Assembly (NCBI RefSeq): GCF_000143415.4
Contig: NW_003314279.1
Coordinates: 1 to 64,000, forward strand
DNA from: Selaginella moellendorffii
Lineage: Eukaryota; Streptophyta; Lycopodiopsida; Selaginellales; Selaginellaceae
Reading direction: 5' to 3'
Length of the DNA stretch: 64,000 bases
Position 1 is the first letter of the stretch, and every line of letters begins with the position of its first letter. Positions 1 to 11,456 of the stretch are shown here, piece by piece. Below the pieces are notes generated by a model. That model saw nothing but the letters and a program-made list of their open reading frames with translations, did not search any database and had not been told where the DNA came from. A program made the translations under genes and the position numbers.

Positions 1-197
1 ATAGATACTGAGCCAATAAATAATTTTTCCAATCTTAATGCCATGATTGAACTTTTAGCTTTTCATATGACATCAAATAGAAATTCCAATGAGATAAATT
101 TTCTCTTATATGACATACAGATAAATAAAATATTTCCTACATGCTTACATGAACGTGAGATGCAATCACAAGTTCAATCTTATGCTTCTAGTTGAGC
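1..197 (+). other. Open reading frame cut by window edge, unrecognised
   Basis: Frame 1 is open from the first base to a TGA at 195-197, about 65 codons, AT-rich and Asn-rich. I recognise no family. It could be the end of a gene or transposon ORF lying to the left, or chance. Bases 198-687 hold no gene that I can support; they include the 3' flank of the HD-Zip gene. Confidence 0.2.
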
Positions 198-687
198 AGA
201 AGCACTAAAATAGGTATGTCCCATTATAAGATGAAATTATTTCAATAATAATTGATAAGAGGAATTTTTTTCAGCTAACAACCGATGTAGCGGTCAAAAC
301 AGGGACCGCCTCCATTCATGGACACTAGCAAAGAAACCAAGAAAGATCCACCTCTGAACCACTAGAACACACAACAGAACACCCCGTGCGCTTACATCCA
401 GTGCCCACACTTTTCTCCTTCCATCCTTCCTCTCGAACCAAGAACCCTCGCTCGCCCACTTGCCACCCTCGGTTAGGGCTTGACCAAACTGGACACCGTT
501 ATCACCAGCGTCACCTTAGCCCGTTACACCGAGAACTGTTGGTATATTCTTTTATTGTTCTAGATTACATCTAGAATATACTTGAATTTCTAAGAATATT
601 CTTAAGGTACAAAGCATTAACATTCATTCATTTATATAGTGCATAGAAGTATTTTCTCGCAGACATCATGGTTTCGTGCAGTTTCTT

Positions 688-794
688 TCACGTCCACCAT
701 GGCCCGATTCCATCAGGTATGTAGTAGTATGACGAGGTAGCCATGTCGTACTCGTTGACATTGGCGTTGATGCTATTACTATTGTTGGTGTTGA

Positions 795-825
<31 letters not shown>

Positions 826-1999
826 GATACTGATGCTGGTGTTGTTGTAATCTAGCAAACCATCGTCAAACTTATAAAGCACCAGCTGGTTTGAGTGTGG
901 ATCGAAAACCATGCCGTCGGGTTCGTCTTTGAGGACTTTGGCCACCGCCACGCCCGTGTGCTCGAACGAGAGCACGCTCTCCTGGACCACGGGAACCAGC
1001 GGGAAGTCCACGTCCAAGATCTCGCTTGTATAGCCATCCGAGCACGGGGAGCCTTCTTTCTCACCACCTTTGCCCGGCGGCCTTGCGACGTCCATGTCCT
1101 CCACCACCGCCAGGTTCTTCCCCGTCGTCACCATCACCGTGGCTTCCTGGCCCTTGAAAGCCTCCGGTTTGTGCTCCACGCTATTTACAATCGCCTCGTC
1201 GCCGTTGGCCGCTGCTGCTGTGGGCGACTTGCTAGAGTCCAGCCTCGCAGCGAGGGCGGTCACCTGGCATAGAAAATGGTCAGAGAAGCTCTGTAAAGCT
1301 CGTTTCTCTCTCTCGGAAAATGTCGAGAACTTTACTCGAAAACTCTCTACACTTTTCGACGAAGGACTTCGCAAACGGAAACAGAGCTTACCTCGGCTTG
1401 AAGCTTCTTGTTCTCTAGCAGAAGTTTGTCGTAGCTCGCCTTGAGGGACTCGTAATCTCGCTCCAGCTGCTTGGTTTTCCAGCGGGCTCGCCGGTTCTGG
1501 AACCACACGGCGACTTGGCGGGGCTGGAGCCCCAGCTCGTGTGCCAGCTGCTTCTTCCTCTCGGGCTCCAGCTTGTTCTCCATCTCAAAGTTGAGCTCCA
1601 GGGAGCGCACTTGATCCACGCTCAGCCGCCGCTTCTTCTCCACTGGGTGAACTTCGTGATCGCTCGCCTCCACGTCTCCGCTCTCCTGATCGCTCGAGCC
1701 CTCGAAGGTTGCGTAGAGCAGCGCGTCACTACCGCGCAGCCCTGTGGGTGTTCCACAGTTGTTATGATCATCTAAGCCTGTAGAAAAGAACAAGAAAAAA
1801 CGCAATTTGTTTATTCGATCGAGTATTGCAAACCTTTAAACATACCTGGTGGGATGTTAGACGACCGCGGATAAAAGATGGCGGACATTGAGTTGCTAAC
1901 GCTCTCGTTCCTCATTGTCGTCACCATGATGCTTGGTGGTGTTGGCGCTGTCGAGCCTTTACTGTTGCTGCTGCTACTGTTGTTGATATTCCAATCCAT
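688..1999 (-). CDS. Homeodomain-leucine zipper (HD-Zip class I) transcription factor
   Basis: Predicted 371-aa nuclear DNA-binding protein. Inferred exons: 1846-1999, 1392-1777 and 688-1263, with GT..AG introns and phases that join cleanly. Exon 2 encodes the homeodomain beginning [14 protein letters not shown] and ending [15 protein letters not shown], followed at once by heptad leucines ([18 protein letters not shown]). The [18 protein letters not shown] junction is typical of class I, which binds pseudopalindromic AATNATT sites as dimers. No START or MEKHLA domain follows, which excludes classes III and IV. The C-terminal exon is acidic, carries an Asn homopolymer and ends in aromatic residues (IGPWWT), as in class I activation tails. 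Start: an in-frame run of GTG codons precedes it, but the first ATG is at 1999 (MDWNINN). The exact subfamily is not resolved. Confidence 0.93.
796..826. repeat. (GTT)n microsatellite inside HD-Zip coding exon
   Basis: An almost pure trinucleotide run that reads as about ten consecutive Asn codons (AAC) on the coding strand of the last HD-Zip exon. Length variation here would stay in frame. Confidence 0.9.
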
Positions 2000-2170
2000 A
2001 GCCAAACTTTCCACCACCACCACTGCACCACAGGGTTCTAACAGTAAACACTATTCTCCTTCACAAGAGCTGCATGGTCATGCGAGAGAGATTTCTAGAT
2101 GCAAACAAGCTTCTCTTCCTAGAGCAAACTTCCTGCCGCTATGATATCAATGCAGAGCTCTTAGCTACCG

Positions 2171-2299
2171 TCAAGAAGAAGTGCGAGAGATCACCGCCGT
2201 ATTGTAGAGCGAGGAATACCATACACTCACGTCGCCGCCGTGTCCAGCCCACAAAAAACTGATGCTACTGTACTCGACCCAGATCTTGCTCTTCTCCAT
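2171..2299 (-). promoter_or_regulatory. Candidate upstream ORF in the HD-Zip leader
   Basis: An ATG at 2299 opens a 42-codon frame ending with TGA at 2171, about 170 nt upstream of the HD-Zip start, with no clear intron between. The peptide begins MEKSKIWVEY and ends ISRTSS, and its middle is rich in Trp, Tyr and Ser. Some HD-Zip I genes, such as Arabidopsis AtHB1, are known to carry a conserved peptide uORF that represses translation. I cannot align this peptide to that family, and whether it lies in the transcript is inference. A second, overlapping short frame starts at an ATG near 2212. Confidence 0.4.
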
Positions 2300-3285
2300 G
2301 ATTTCGGGAGTATTTACTGAAAGTGGTGGTGAGCTGCTGCTGCTGGCTTGCTCTTGTTGCTAGCACCTATTCTTCGTCTTCGCCTCCTGCGTCTTCTTCT
2401 AAAACAATTCGACCGCGGACTCTTGGACAGCAATCCTAACATGAGAGATTGGTGTGCAAAGCGAGACAGGGACGATTGACGTATACGGGCCGTAAGAACA
2501 AAGGAAGAATAAAGGCAAAAGTCTGGAGACCGACTTGCTAGCTCGGGGGGAAGTACCTCACGAAGCAGCAGAGGAGGCGAGCAATGTCCTCGACAACGAA
2601 GAAACGAACAGCAGGCACCCTCAGACGCCTCGGTTCGTCTTGTTTGTGTGCGAGCAGCATTATAGATCGGGAAAACGCTCCACGACTCTCTTGACACAAG
2701 CAAAGCCAAAATGGTGTTTAGAGGGAGCACGAAGGACCACTAGCGGTGATTATTCGGACACTGCCACTGCCGGGTTCCAAGCCATGAGAAATCTGGAGAG
2801 TGGAACACGCAAAGAAAGAAGAACAGAGACAACAACCAGAGTTGTACACGCTCGCTCTTCGCGGACAAAGATTTGTGCTACTCAAGAAGCCCCTCCAGAT
2901 GATGCTAATTGCATGATCAGCTGCTACCTAGAACCCGAAGAACAGGGTCAAACAATTTATAGCGATTGGAAAGAAAAAAAGAAAGAAAAAAAACCAAGAA
3001 CAAAGAGATGTGGATGGACCTAACTTTAACACTAGGCTTCAGCCAAACAAGCCACCACAGCAAAGGACGATCTCGAATCGACAACGACAAAGTTTGGAGG
3101 GAAACGGAGAGCGATATATCACTCTCAAGCGCACCACACTCAGCAAACCGTGATAACTGACCACCACGCACGGCCACTCCCCAAAATCCAAGACCTCTCT
3201 CTCCTAGTAGAGAAACTTAGTGAGACACGCCGAAGAGAGAATTGGGCTCTGATCTTGCTTGCCTTGTGAAGAAGCCGTGTGTATG

Positions 3286-3322
3286 TGAGAGAGAGTGAGA
3301 GAGTGAGAGAGTGAGAGTGAGT
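3286..3322. repeat. GA-rich microsatellite upstream of HD-Zip gene
   Basis: Repeated GAGAGAGT units on the plus strand, hence CT-rich on the HD-Zip coding strand, about 1.3 kb upstream of its start. CT/GA tracts are common near plant transcription starts; a regulatory role is inference. Confidence 0.7.
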
Positions 3323-5177
3323 GCGCTAATCTTCCGCCCCTCTTCCACAAGCCCTCGTCCACTCCTTTTTATTATGGACAAGGCATAGAAAATGGGCACA
3401 GCTCCATTGGATAATGGATTTGCAGTCCGAAAGAGCTTAGATGTAAAAAACACCACCAACTTGGGAGAAGAGATAGACCCAGTCAACAGTAGTATTTCTT
3501 TAAAAAATTTACATGAAAAGAAAAAACGAAAGGAAAGACATCGCAAGATGCCTCCCCAATATTGCACTGCATTGCTCGCTCTCATTATCAGCTTACAAGT
3601 TCCTTATCATCGTATAGCTTGATAGCGGTTTCTCTCTCTCCATCTTTTTTTTGTTCTCCTCTCTCTTCGAGGGTCTCTTGCGTGTTTGTGCGTGTTTCAA
3701 GCAGTGCAAGAAATATCTTTTCGAGTGTGGTAAAATGGAAAGGGAAAAGAGGGAAAAGACCACCCAAGAACAATGGAGAATTAAAAAGGTGGCGGAGTGT
3801 GTGAGTGAGTGAGAGCCCACCGCAAGAGCCAGGTCTCCAGCAGCAGTACAAAAGCTGTTTTGTCTCATGGTGCTACACGACGGGAACAAATGTGTCCTTG
3901 GTTCTAGCTTTATGGTGCGCCCCCCATCAGCAATCTTTTGCCCAGCCTCATCCCATCCACCAAGCAAACAACCAAGCCTGCGCTTGTCGCCAAGCGTTTA
4001 TAGCTGTTCCACTCTTTTTCTCCCACACACAGGAAAACCATTTAGTATCACTGCTTAGATGATGTTGATCTCTCGGGAACAAACACCGCAAGAACTTACG
4101 GGATCGGCATCCAGATTATCCCCAACTTTACTGCTTTCCACGCATGCTGGAGTGTGGAAGAACAACACATCGATCGAGTGGATCGATCGGGATCATCCCG
4201 GGTTTTGGGCTGGCCGTGGGGAACAGCACTGTACTATGATATGAGACGCTTACAAGTGTGGATGGATGTCGTGATCATCTTCCAGTGGAGACAAGCCAGC
4301 GTCTGGCCAAGTTAGCTCGGGGGTCACTGTCTTTGCAACTCAAGTTTCTCAGTCCAAGGAAAGAGGTGTTTCATTCGTACTGTAGTGCTGTAAGCTCTAG
4401 CAGGAGTTTGGAAGTGTGTGTGTACAGTGAGGTGGAAAAAGGGGACGATATCGTCGTCCGGTGGGATTTATGCGGGTCGCTGTTGCAAGTGTTAGAAGCT
4501 GCCAAGTTTTGGAAATCTATGTCTAGTCTGGACTCTTCTGGCCTGTATGCACGGGTGGATTTTTTCCAAGGAACAAAAGCTGTTTCAGCGATGTGTGTGG
4601 ACTCGGGGAGCTCCAGCTTTTGCTTGCTTGCTACGATTTGGCATGTCGTGGATTGGATGGAGTCCTGGACTTCCAGCAGAATGCGGCCACGCAGATCGAG
4701 ATTATTTGTTTTCTTTGCTCATGGGCTGTAATAAGAATCGAGTTCTTTTCGTTGCCCCGTTGGTTTCTGCTGGTTATGTCTCGATTTAGGGTGACAAGCT
4801 TGTGATTAAACGGAGGTGACGACCATCGTTTCTCGATCTTTCGTTGTTGGTTGTTTATTGACCACGTCGTACTAGTTCCCATTGGAGACTCCCTCCAAGT
4901 TTTCTTTAGTCTTGTGCTTTGGGAACATTTTTTGCATTCATTGCCAGGAGCCAAGTTGCGGGAAGAGAAAAACTGTATCATTGAAAAGCATATATTGGCA
5001 CACGATATAATTTTCAAATGCCACGGTCCATTAGCAAAAGAAGTAAAGCCTCCCCCACCCCGCCATTTCGAGTAAAAAAGAAAGTGAGGTTCTTATTCTT
5101 CTCGAGGCTTTTGCTGTAATCTCTCACTCACTGCTCACAGGGAAATTGCATCGCATCGTACCCATCAAGCTCCAACG

Positions 5178-5200
5178 CACACACACACACAAACACACAC
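5178..5200. repeat. (CA)n microsatellite
   Basis: Short dinucleotide run with one interruption (CACACACACACACAAACACA) in intergenic DNA. Confidence 0.8.
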
Positions 5201-6752
5201 TATCTCCCAAGTGAACAAAATCTCTGCCTGGAGAGGAAAAAGATCAACCCTCTCGTGCCGAAACTCGAGCTCACAACTTTTCTTTTTCATGATCAAAAGT
5301 TTGCTCCCCTAGTTTCTATATAGATCTCTTTTGAACTGTGTATCGTCTTCATCCTGGAGACGATAAAACAAAGATGATTCTCTCATCCCTCGGATAGTTT
5401 TCTCGGTTTCTCTTTTTCTAAGCGGGCTGTTTTTTCTAGTGCCGCACACAGCCGTGCGTCACCCCATTATCATAAAAGCCTCACTCACCTGTGGGTTTCT
5501 CTTTTGTTTTCTTTCCCGACCCAGCAGAAGCCGAGAGATAAAGGTGGCGAGAAAAAAAAGGAGAAATTTCTGGTCAGTGGTGTTGGTGTGGTGGTGGCCC
5601 CGTTTTTCGTCTCGCCTGGTGTGTCAGTGCATGCACATTGAGCTTGCTTGTGATGATCCGCTCCTTGGGCTTGCTTGCACGAACATCCCCAACATTATAA
5701 AAGTATAGTGTCAAGTTTCTCCTGTGTTTTGCAAGGATCACGTTTGATCTTAAAATGTTGCAAAGTCTGATCGTAACATAGATTACTACTTTGTTGTTTG
5801 TGGTGTCGAAGCATCGATCCTTCGGCACTATGTCTTTAGAATGGTAGTTCTTGGTCATTGTCTTGAAACAACAAGCCAATGCATTATAATATTCAAGATA
5901 ACGAGCGATGTTGGATCATGGAACCAAACGCTGGCTTAGCGGAAGCCATGTCTATATGCTTTGTAAATGCGAGCGGGGAATATCCAAATTGATAGATGTT
6001 GCTTCTTCTCCGCCCAAACGTTGCAATCATATATTCCTCAAGCAGGCACTCGGAATCACTGCCAAATCTTAGCAATGAAGAAGATTGGTGATACCATTTT
6101 AAATGGGTAGAGCATATGATGCTCTATCTCGACAAGGTCACGTTGAGGCATCTCACCCGTGTCCAAGACTGCTCCGCCACCTTTTTAAATTTGTTCCACG
6201 TTAAAGCCGGTTATAAGACTATGATCTTGTGCATATGATTAACAGAAATCTCCCCACGGCCCCACAATCTGGGGGAGGCATCTAAAGGAGATGCCTTTGT
6301 TCTCGCACTGAAGGGACTCCTGTATATTCCACGATAATGACCACACTCACACTGTTTTATTCGTCTCGTCGACTCTTCAATGATCTTTCTCGAGAGCGGA
6401 GCAAAATAATCTCCTCTGTTCTTTCCTTTTCCACCTTTGCAATGTGGTGTTAAGTCACTGCTCCCTCTTCCACGCACCCTTGATCGAGCAAAAGCGAGTG
6501 ATTTTCTCTCCTCGCAGTTTTGAGAATATGTCAACTCATTGCGCTCGATCACCGTATGGAAATATGGACCGAGTGCTCCAGGTAGCCAAATTCTTTAGCT
6601 TGTTCGTAAAATTACGACAGCACAGAGCCATAGGTGGCACGCACTCGCAACAAGCTCTTCGAGAACCCCTGCCATTGCAAAAGCTCTAGTAGCTAAAGCC
6701 TACGACTAACAGGAAAGAAAAGCTTACCACCACCGAGGAATTGCCACTGATG

Positions 6753-8551
6753 TTATTCCAGGGGTGGAACTTCGTCAGATTCCTCGCGTCGCATCCTTGC
6801 AAGGGGACGGTCCGGGACGTCACTACTTGGATCCTCCACTGGCTGCGAAGGAGTAGAGTTAAGAGCTGGGACTAAAGTTTACTAGGGAAACTTACCTTGC
6901 TTGGAGGTGTGATAATGTTCTCGATCTCTGAGAACTTGACGTGTGGTTTCTGCCGTACTTTTTTCTCTTTGGTAGCTTCCACAACGTATGTGTCCTTTTG
7001 ATGTCGGCTCTTTACCACGGCTTTGGGCATAGTCACAACCAAATGACCTGACGTTCTCGACCGCTGTGCGATGCTCTCGGAAGTCTTAACCTGGCTTGAT
7101 CGAGAGAGAGAAAGAAGTTGCGCATTGAGAGAGAGAAGTTTCTACCTCTTCCGGGAGTCGTAGCTGCAGAAGCTTGCCCTTGATCAGCACGCGCACGAGC
7201 AGCGGCTGGATATCAATGTCCATTGCGGATGTATCCATGTATCGACCAATAGCTACATCCAACACTAGCTTGGTTCCGCATTCACTCTCTGCTAGCTTGA
7301 AACTCCAGCTGTGAGTTTGAGATGGAAGAGGCCTTGAGCTAGTGAAATCCAAGGCTTACTTGCCCTCGTTCTTCTGATATATACGGCCTTCCATTGGTAA
7401 TGGATCAAATCCAGTCCTGCGCTCTGGAACCTTTCTCTGATTCTGATTGTTTACCTGAAAATGCAGGAGTAATGAGATGAGAGACTTGAAATCACACTTT
7501 ACCTTTCCACTATCCTTGTTCTTTTTCTGCTCAAGCTCGACATACTCCGCTACTCTTGAAGCCGGTGTATATTCACGAACGACGTGACCGTTTTCGTCCC
7601 TGTTGGTCATTTTTTAATGAAAATAAAAAGTAAAACTGCGGGGGAACAGTCCAAAGTAACTCACACATCTTCGGCAGAAGCGTCACAGTCGACTACATCG
7701 TCTTCGTTGCCAAAGACATCCTTTACGAAGGGGTATTCCTACAACTGAGAAAAATGAGATGAAGAAAACATAGCAGAAAGTACACATACTTGCTGGGATC
7801 GAATTTTTTCTGATGGTCGAACCTCGATACCATCTAAACGCTGCAACAAAACCATGAGTTTACGAAACAGGACCCCAATGTACCTTCAAGGATGGAAGAG
7901 TCGCAATAACATAGCTTCGATAACCAGGGACCTCTTGGCACGGGTTGCCAGTGAGAAACCTTCGAGCGAGACACGCCAGGTAAAAGAAGCTAATTTTCTG
8001 TTTCTTCTTGCAAAAAAGAAGTTACTCACAAGTCTCGGAGGTGAATGTTGGCCCTCAGAGCTGCAACAGAGGGGAGCTCCTTTTTCCCAACAAAGTTGAG
8101 AGTCATATCCAGCTTTTCCAGGAATTCGCATTGCTCAAGTCCTTCTACCTGTCGCACAAGCTCGCAAAAAGAAAAAAAGGAAAAGAAGAGAACCGAACCT
8201 TTAGAATGTTGTTGACAGCTACATTCAAGTATTGCAGCTGCTTTAGCCGGTGTAAATTGCCTAAAAACAAAAGTCGATCCATCGAGCGACTAAAGCCAAG
8301 GGGGAAAGCGTACTTAGCCTGGAGATGAGATTATTTGGAAGATAGAGAATCTTGAGGTTGGGACAAAACGCTCCCAGGCTTCGGTTGATGTCCATGATGC
8401 CTTCCTCTTGGAGCACAAGCTCCTGCAAGAGGAGGAGATCGTGTCGCTGGAACAGAATCCAAATCAAGGCCGTGTGTACCTCAAGGCTGTGAAGGATCCC
8501 CTCGTTGTGCTCTGCTCGTCGCTTGAGCATTTCTTCGTTGATCACTCCCAT
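6753..8551 (-). CDS. LRRC6: LRRC6 / tilB (DNAAF11) dynein-arm assembly factor
   Basis: Cytoplasmic factor needed in other eukaryotes to preassemble ciliary dynein arms. Twelve inferred exons give 400 aa: 8480-8551, 8314-8422, 8199-8260, 8030-8148, 7884-7959, 7790-7840, 7665-7738, 7503-7599, 7360-7454, 7146-7308, 6896-7090 and 6753-6842; every junction keeps frame. The N terminus MGVINEEMLKRRAEHNEG and LKILYLPNNLIS match the family's conserved opening; leucine-rich repeats occupy about residues 20-120, followed by an LRR cap (FLTGNPC, then YVIATLPSL). Residues about 250-340 form the CS/p23-like domain (RYMDTSAMDIDIQP, VRVLIKGK, then SGHLVVTMPK). Length is close to animal homologues. In a land plant this implies motile sperm. 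The first 21 codons are duplicated at 11451-11515. Confidence 0.93.
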
Positions 8552-8662
8552 GCTCGATAAAGAACATAGAAGAGCCCTAACCCTAATCCCACAATTTAAA
8601 CACGCACACTAAACCTTTTTACCCTTGCATAACATTAAAGGGCATATACAGGTTAAAGTTTT
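8552..8662 (-). promoter_or_regulatory. Compact LRRC6 5' region with telo-box
   Basis: Only 111 bp separate the LRRC6 start from the stop codon of the neighbouring reductase gene on the same strand, so this segment must serve as 5' leader or promoter of one gene and 3' region of the other. It contains CCCTAACCCTAA at 8575-8586, a telo-box-like motif common in plant promoters. A near-identical copy lies at 11516-11626. Confidence 0.5.
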
Positions 8663-9988
8663 TTACTCATCCCATAGATCTTCGACTCTCTTGTATGGAG
8701 ATGTGTCGTTCACCCAGTTTGTTCCTTTGATCAGCCTCTCCTGTAGAAAAAGAGAAAAGTCGGCTTGCTTTGAAAATGCGAGTGACAAACCTGTTGGATT
8801 CCAGAAAGCTTTTGGAAATCCTCGTCCGGAATACTCCATCCGAGAATGTCCAGGTTTTCCTTGAGCCGATCGGGATTGGAGCTCTTCGGAAGGACGCTGT
8901 GACCCATCTGGATTCCCCAGCGTAGTGCTACTTGCGCTGGTGATTTGCTGAGTTTGTCCGCGATCTCTTTGACGATGGGATGGCCGAGGACTTTCGGACC
9001 CCAGTTTCCCAAAGGAGAGTACCCCTGACAATAAGAATAGCATTGAGTTCCAACGGAAAACGAGATCCAATCCAGGACTTACAGAGAGATGGATGGCTTT
9101 GGAGGTGCAGTAGTCGTGAAGAGCCTTTTGCTGCCACACCGGATGACACTCAACTTGGTTCACGGCAGGGACGATGGTGGCGTTCGCCAAAAGGTGGTCG
9201 ATCTTCTTTGACGAGAAGTTGCTCACACCGATTGCACGAACTCGGCCGGTGCGCACAAGCTGCTCCATTTGCTTCCAGGTCTCGTCCAGTTGCAAGGGGA
9301 CGATTTCAGTTTTGCGAGTGCCATCTTCCTGTTGGTAGTGTTCCTTCACACGAACAGGCCAATGAATCTACACACAAGCATGTCCTCTTGTCACAGACAG
9401 AAACAAAGAATCTGGATATCTTACCAAATAAAGGTCAAGATAGTCCAGCTGCAAATCCTGCAGTGTTTGATCGCAAGCCTCCTGGACCCGATCGTGATCA
9501 GAGTTCCTGAAAAGAAAGAAAAAAATCTATTTAGAGGACAAATAAAACGTTTCCAAAGAAAGCGAGAGAACCTGACCACAGCTTGGACGTAATCCACAAA
9601 TCCCCACGCGTCACTGCACCACTAAGGAAGATCTCTTGCAGCGCCAATCCAATCTACACATGCATGAACGAAGCGAGTAAGAAAAGAGAAGAGGGAAGAA
9701 CTCTTAAGTTGTAGAGACATCTTTCTCGTTGCCATAGACGCTCGCGCAATCGATGTGACGATACCCAGCCTGGGAAGAAGAGCAAACAGTGAGCTAGCTA
9801 GTGCTACGAAGAGAAAAAGAAGGAAATTTGATGCTTACAGCGACAGCGGCCTTCACTGTTGCTCCCGCTCGCCCCTTCTCCTCCTGCGAGTATCCCGGCC
9901 ACATTCCCAGCCCGATCGCGGGTATGAGCGCCCCGGTGTGGAGCTGGAAATGCGCCATCGATCCGCCATCACCAGCGCCATCGCCCAT
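8663..9988 (-). CDS. Aldo-keto reductase, copy A
   Basis: Predicted 318-aa cytosolic NADPH-dependent (alpha/beta)8-barrel oxidoreductase of the plant AKR4 type, reducing aldehydes or ketones; substrate unknown. Seven inferred exons: 9839-9988, 9719-9769, 9577-9653, 9425-9506, 9083-9367, 8791-9024 and 8663-8740, all phases consistent. The catalytic tetrad is visible: Asp57 and Tyr62 in GYRHIDCASVYGNE, Lys91 in ITSKLW, His122 in LIHWP. The signature GVSNFSSKKIDHLL and the cofactor-loop motif VLPKSSNPDRLKEN are present. Length is normal for the family. Head-to-head with a truncated aldehyde oxidase 82 bp away; 97-98% like copy B by eye. Confidence 0.93.
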
Positions 9989-10070
9989 CCCAACCTAAAA
10001 TTTCTCGAGGGGTTTTAGTTGAAGTTTCACTGCTCATGGGTTCTTGAGGCGCAATGTAGGTGGTGGGAGA
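9989..10070. promoter_or_regulatory. Divergent intergenic promoter, reductase/oxidase copy A
   Basis: 82 bp separate the reductase ATG (minus) from the oxidase ATG (plus). Any promoter for either gene must lie here or inside the other gene. No clear TATA box was seen. Duplicated at 12949-13034. Confidence 0.5.
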
Positions 10071-11456
10071 ATGGCGCTTCTCTTTGCGCTCAATGGGCGA
10101 AAGATCGAGCTCAGCGATGTCGATCCCAGCATGACGCTGCTGGAATTTCTAAGATGCCACACCGATCTCAAGGGCACCAAGCTCGGATGTGGAGAAGGTA
10201 AGTAAAAAACTAGTTTTTTTTTACAAGAACTTAGGCCTAGATGGATCGATCTGTTAGCTTTCTTCTTTTTCTTCCTTGCTGACGATCGGATCAAACATCC
10301 AGGGGGGTGTGGAGCTTGCGTGGTGGTGGCTTCCCGCTACGATGCCTCCACAGACAGCGTGGAGGACGTTAGCATAAACTCTTGCCTGGCTTTGCTGGGC
10401 TCTCTTCATCTCCGTGCCGTGACGACGATCGAGGGCCTGGGAAGCTCCAAAAACTCGGCTCCACGCTGTCCAGCGAAGGTTTCTGGGATTTCACGCGTCC
10501 CAGTGTGGTTTTGCACGCCTGGTATGTGCATGTCGCTCTATGGAGGCCTCAAGAACCAGCAAAGAAGGGTCTCTGTGGATGGTGGAAAGTATGAAAGTGG
10601 TGCTCTAGAGCAGTCGATCCAGGGGAGTTTATGCCGCTGCACGGGATACAGGCCCATAGTTGACGTGTGCAAGAGCTTTGGAAGCAGTGTAGACGTTGAA
10701 GATCTCGGCCTGAACATCTTCTGGAAGGACAGGAAGGATGGTCGAATGGAGCTTTTGCCGTGCTATGATCCGGGTGACGATCCAAAGTTCCCAGAGTTTC
10801 TCAAGCAGGAGATCATTCAAAGGCAATCCGCTATAGATTCTACTGGCACTTCTGCTATGATCGAGCACGAGAAGTGGATTTGCGCTACGAGCTCTGGACA
10901 TGCTTTTGGACTGCTCAAACACTTCCAAACGCGTTCCAAGACGAGCAAGGAGGTGAAGATCGTGGTGGGAAACACCAGCGCTGGAGTGTACAGGGACTGG
11001 GATCATAGCGTCTTCATCGATATCAGCAGGATTCCGGAGCTCCATGTCGTAGAAGCAAGGAGCGACGGCATTGAGTTCGGTGCTGCAGTGAGCATCGCAA
11101 AGCTCATCGACTTTCTCGACGAAAACTTTAAGAAAGCTGGCAGTGGTATTGCGAAACACTTGAGAAAGGTTGCTTCTCCACACGTTAGAAACGCGGGGAG
11201 TGTTGGTGGCAACTTGATCATGGCTCAGAAATTTGGCTTCGATTCGGACATCGCGACGGTGTTTCTGGGATTCGGTGCTACGTTGAAGCTGCTGGTTTCT
11301 CCGGATAAGCAAGTAATCCAGAGCATGGAAGAGTTTTTAGAAGGTGGTGGCGGAGTGGATGATTATCCAAGCTCGTTGCTGACAATGATCTTCTTACCAC
11401 TAAGATCACATGAAGCGGCCGAGTTTAAGACGTACCGAGCATCACCGAGACTGTGA
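10071..11456 (+). pseudogene. Aldehyde oxidase, copy A, 3'-truncated and Fe-S site altered
   Basis: Exons 10071-10197 and 10303-11456 encode 426 aa that end at the duplication junction (last residues ASPRL, stop TGA at 11454-11456). Present: first 2Fe-2S motif (GCGEGGCGAC), CRCTGYRP and the FAD domain ([18 protein letters not shown]). Absent: the whole molybdopterin domain of about 900 residues. An extra A near 10450 shifts the frame and a missing G near 10505 restores it, replacing about 20 residues including the first Cys of QCGFCTPG, a ligand of the second Fe-S cluster. Compared with copy B it also lacks 9 bp near 10830. It cannot be a working oxidase. It could still be transcribed from the divergent promoter. 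Confidence 0.9.

Larger units (their letters stand above)
2300..6752. other. Gene-poor interval between HD-Zip and LRRC6 genes
   Basis: About 4.4 kb with no reading frame that I can tie to a protein family. The longest open stretches begin with GTG/TTG codons or lack any recognisable motif. The interval has simple repeats: a GA-rich run at 3286-3322 and a CA run at 5178-5200. The left part presumably holds the HD-Zip promoter and leader. Nothing else is supported. Confidence 0.5.
8487..11450. repeat. Tandem duplication unit A (2964 bp)
   Basis: Nearly identical to 11451-14416, with scattered substitutions and small indels. The unit runs from LRRC6 codon 21 through the reductase gene into the oxidase FAD region. 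The junction at 11450/11451 joins oxidase sequence (CATCACCGAGA) to LRRC6 sequence (CTGTGAAGGATCC) with at most 1 bp of microhomology. Unit A keeps the full LRRC6 gene on its left; unit B keeps the full oxidase gene on its right. Confidence 0.95.

Noticed and set aside
4258-4731. 157-codon open frame in the HD-Zip/LRRC6 interval
   Set aside because: Begins with GTG, has no recognisable motif, no plausible splice partners and no conserved neighbour; a chance frame is more likely.
8575-8586. CCCTAACCCTAA as a telomere remnant
   Set aside because: Only two units, located in a compact promoter and duplicated with it; a telo-box is the simpler reading.
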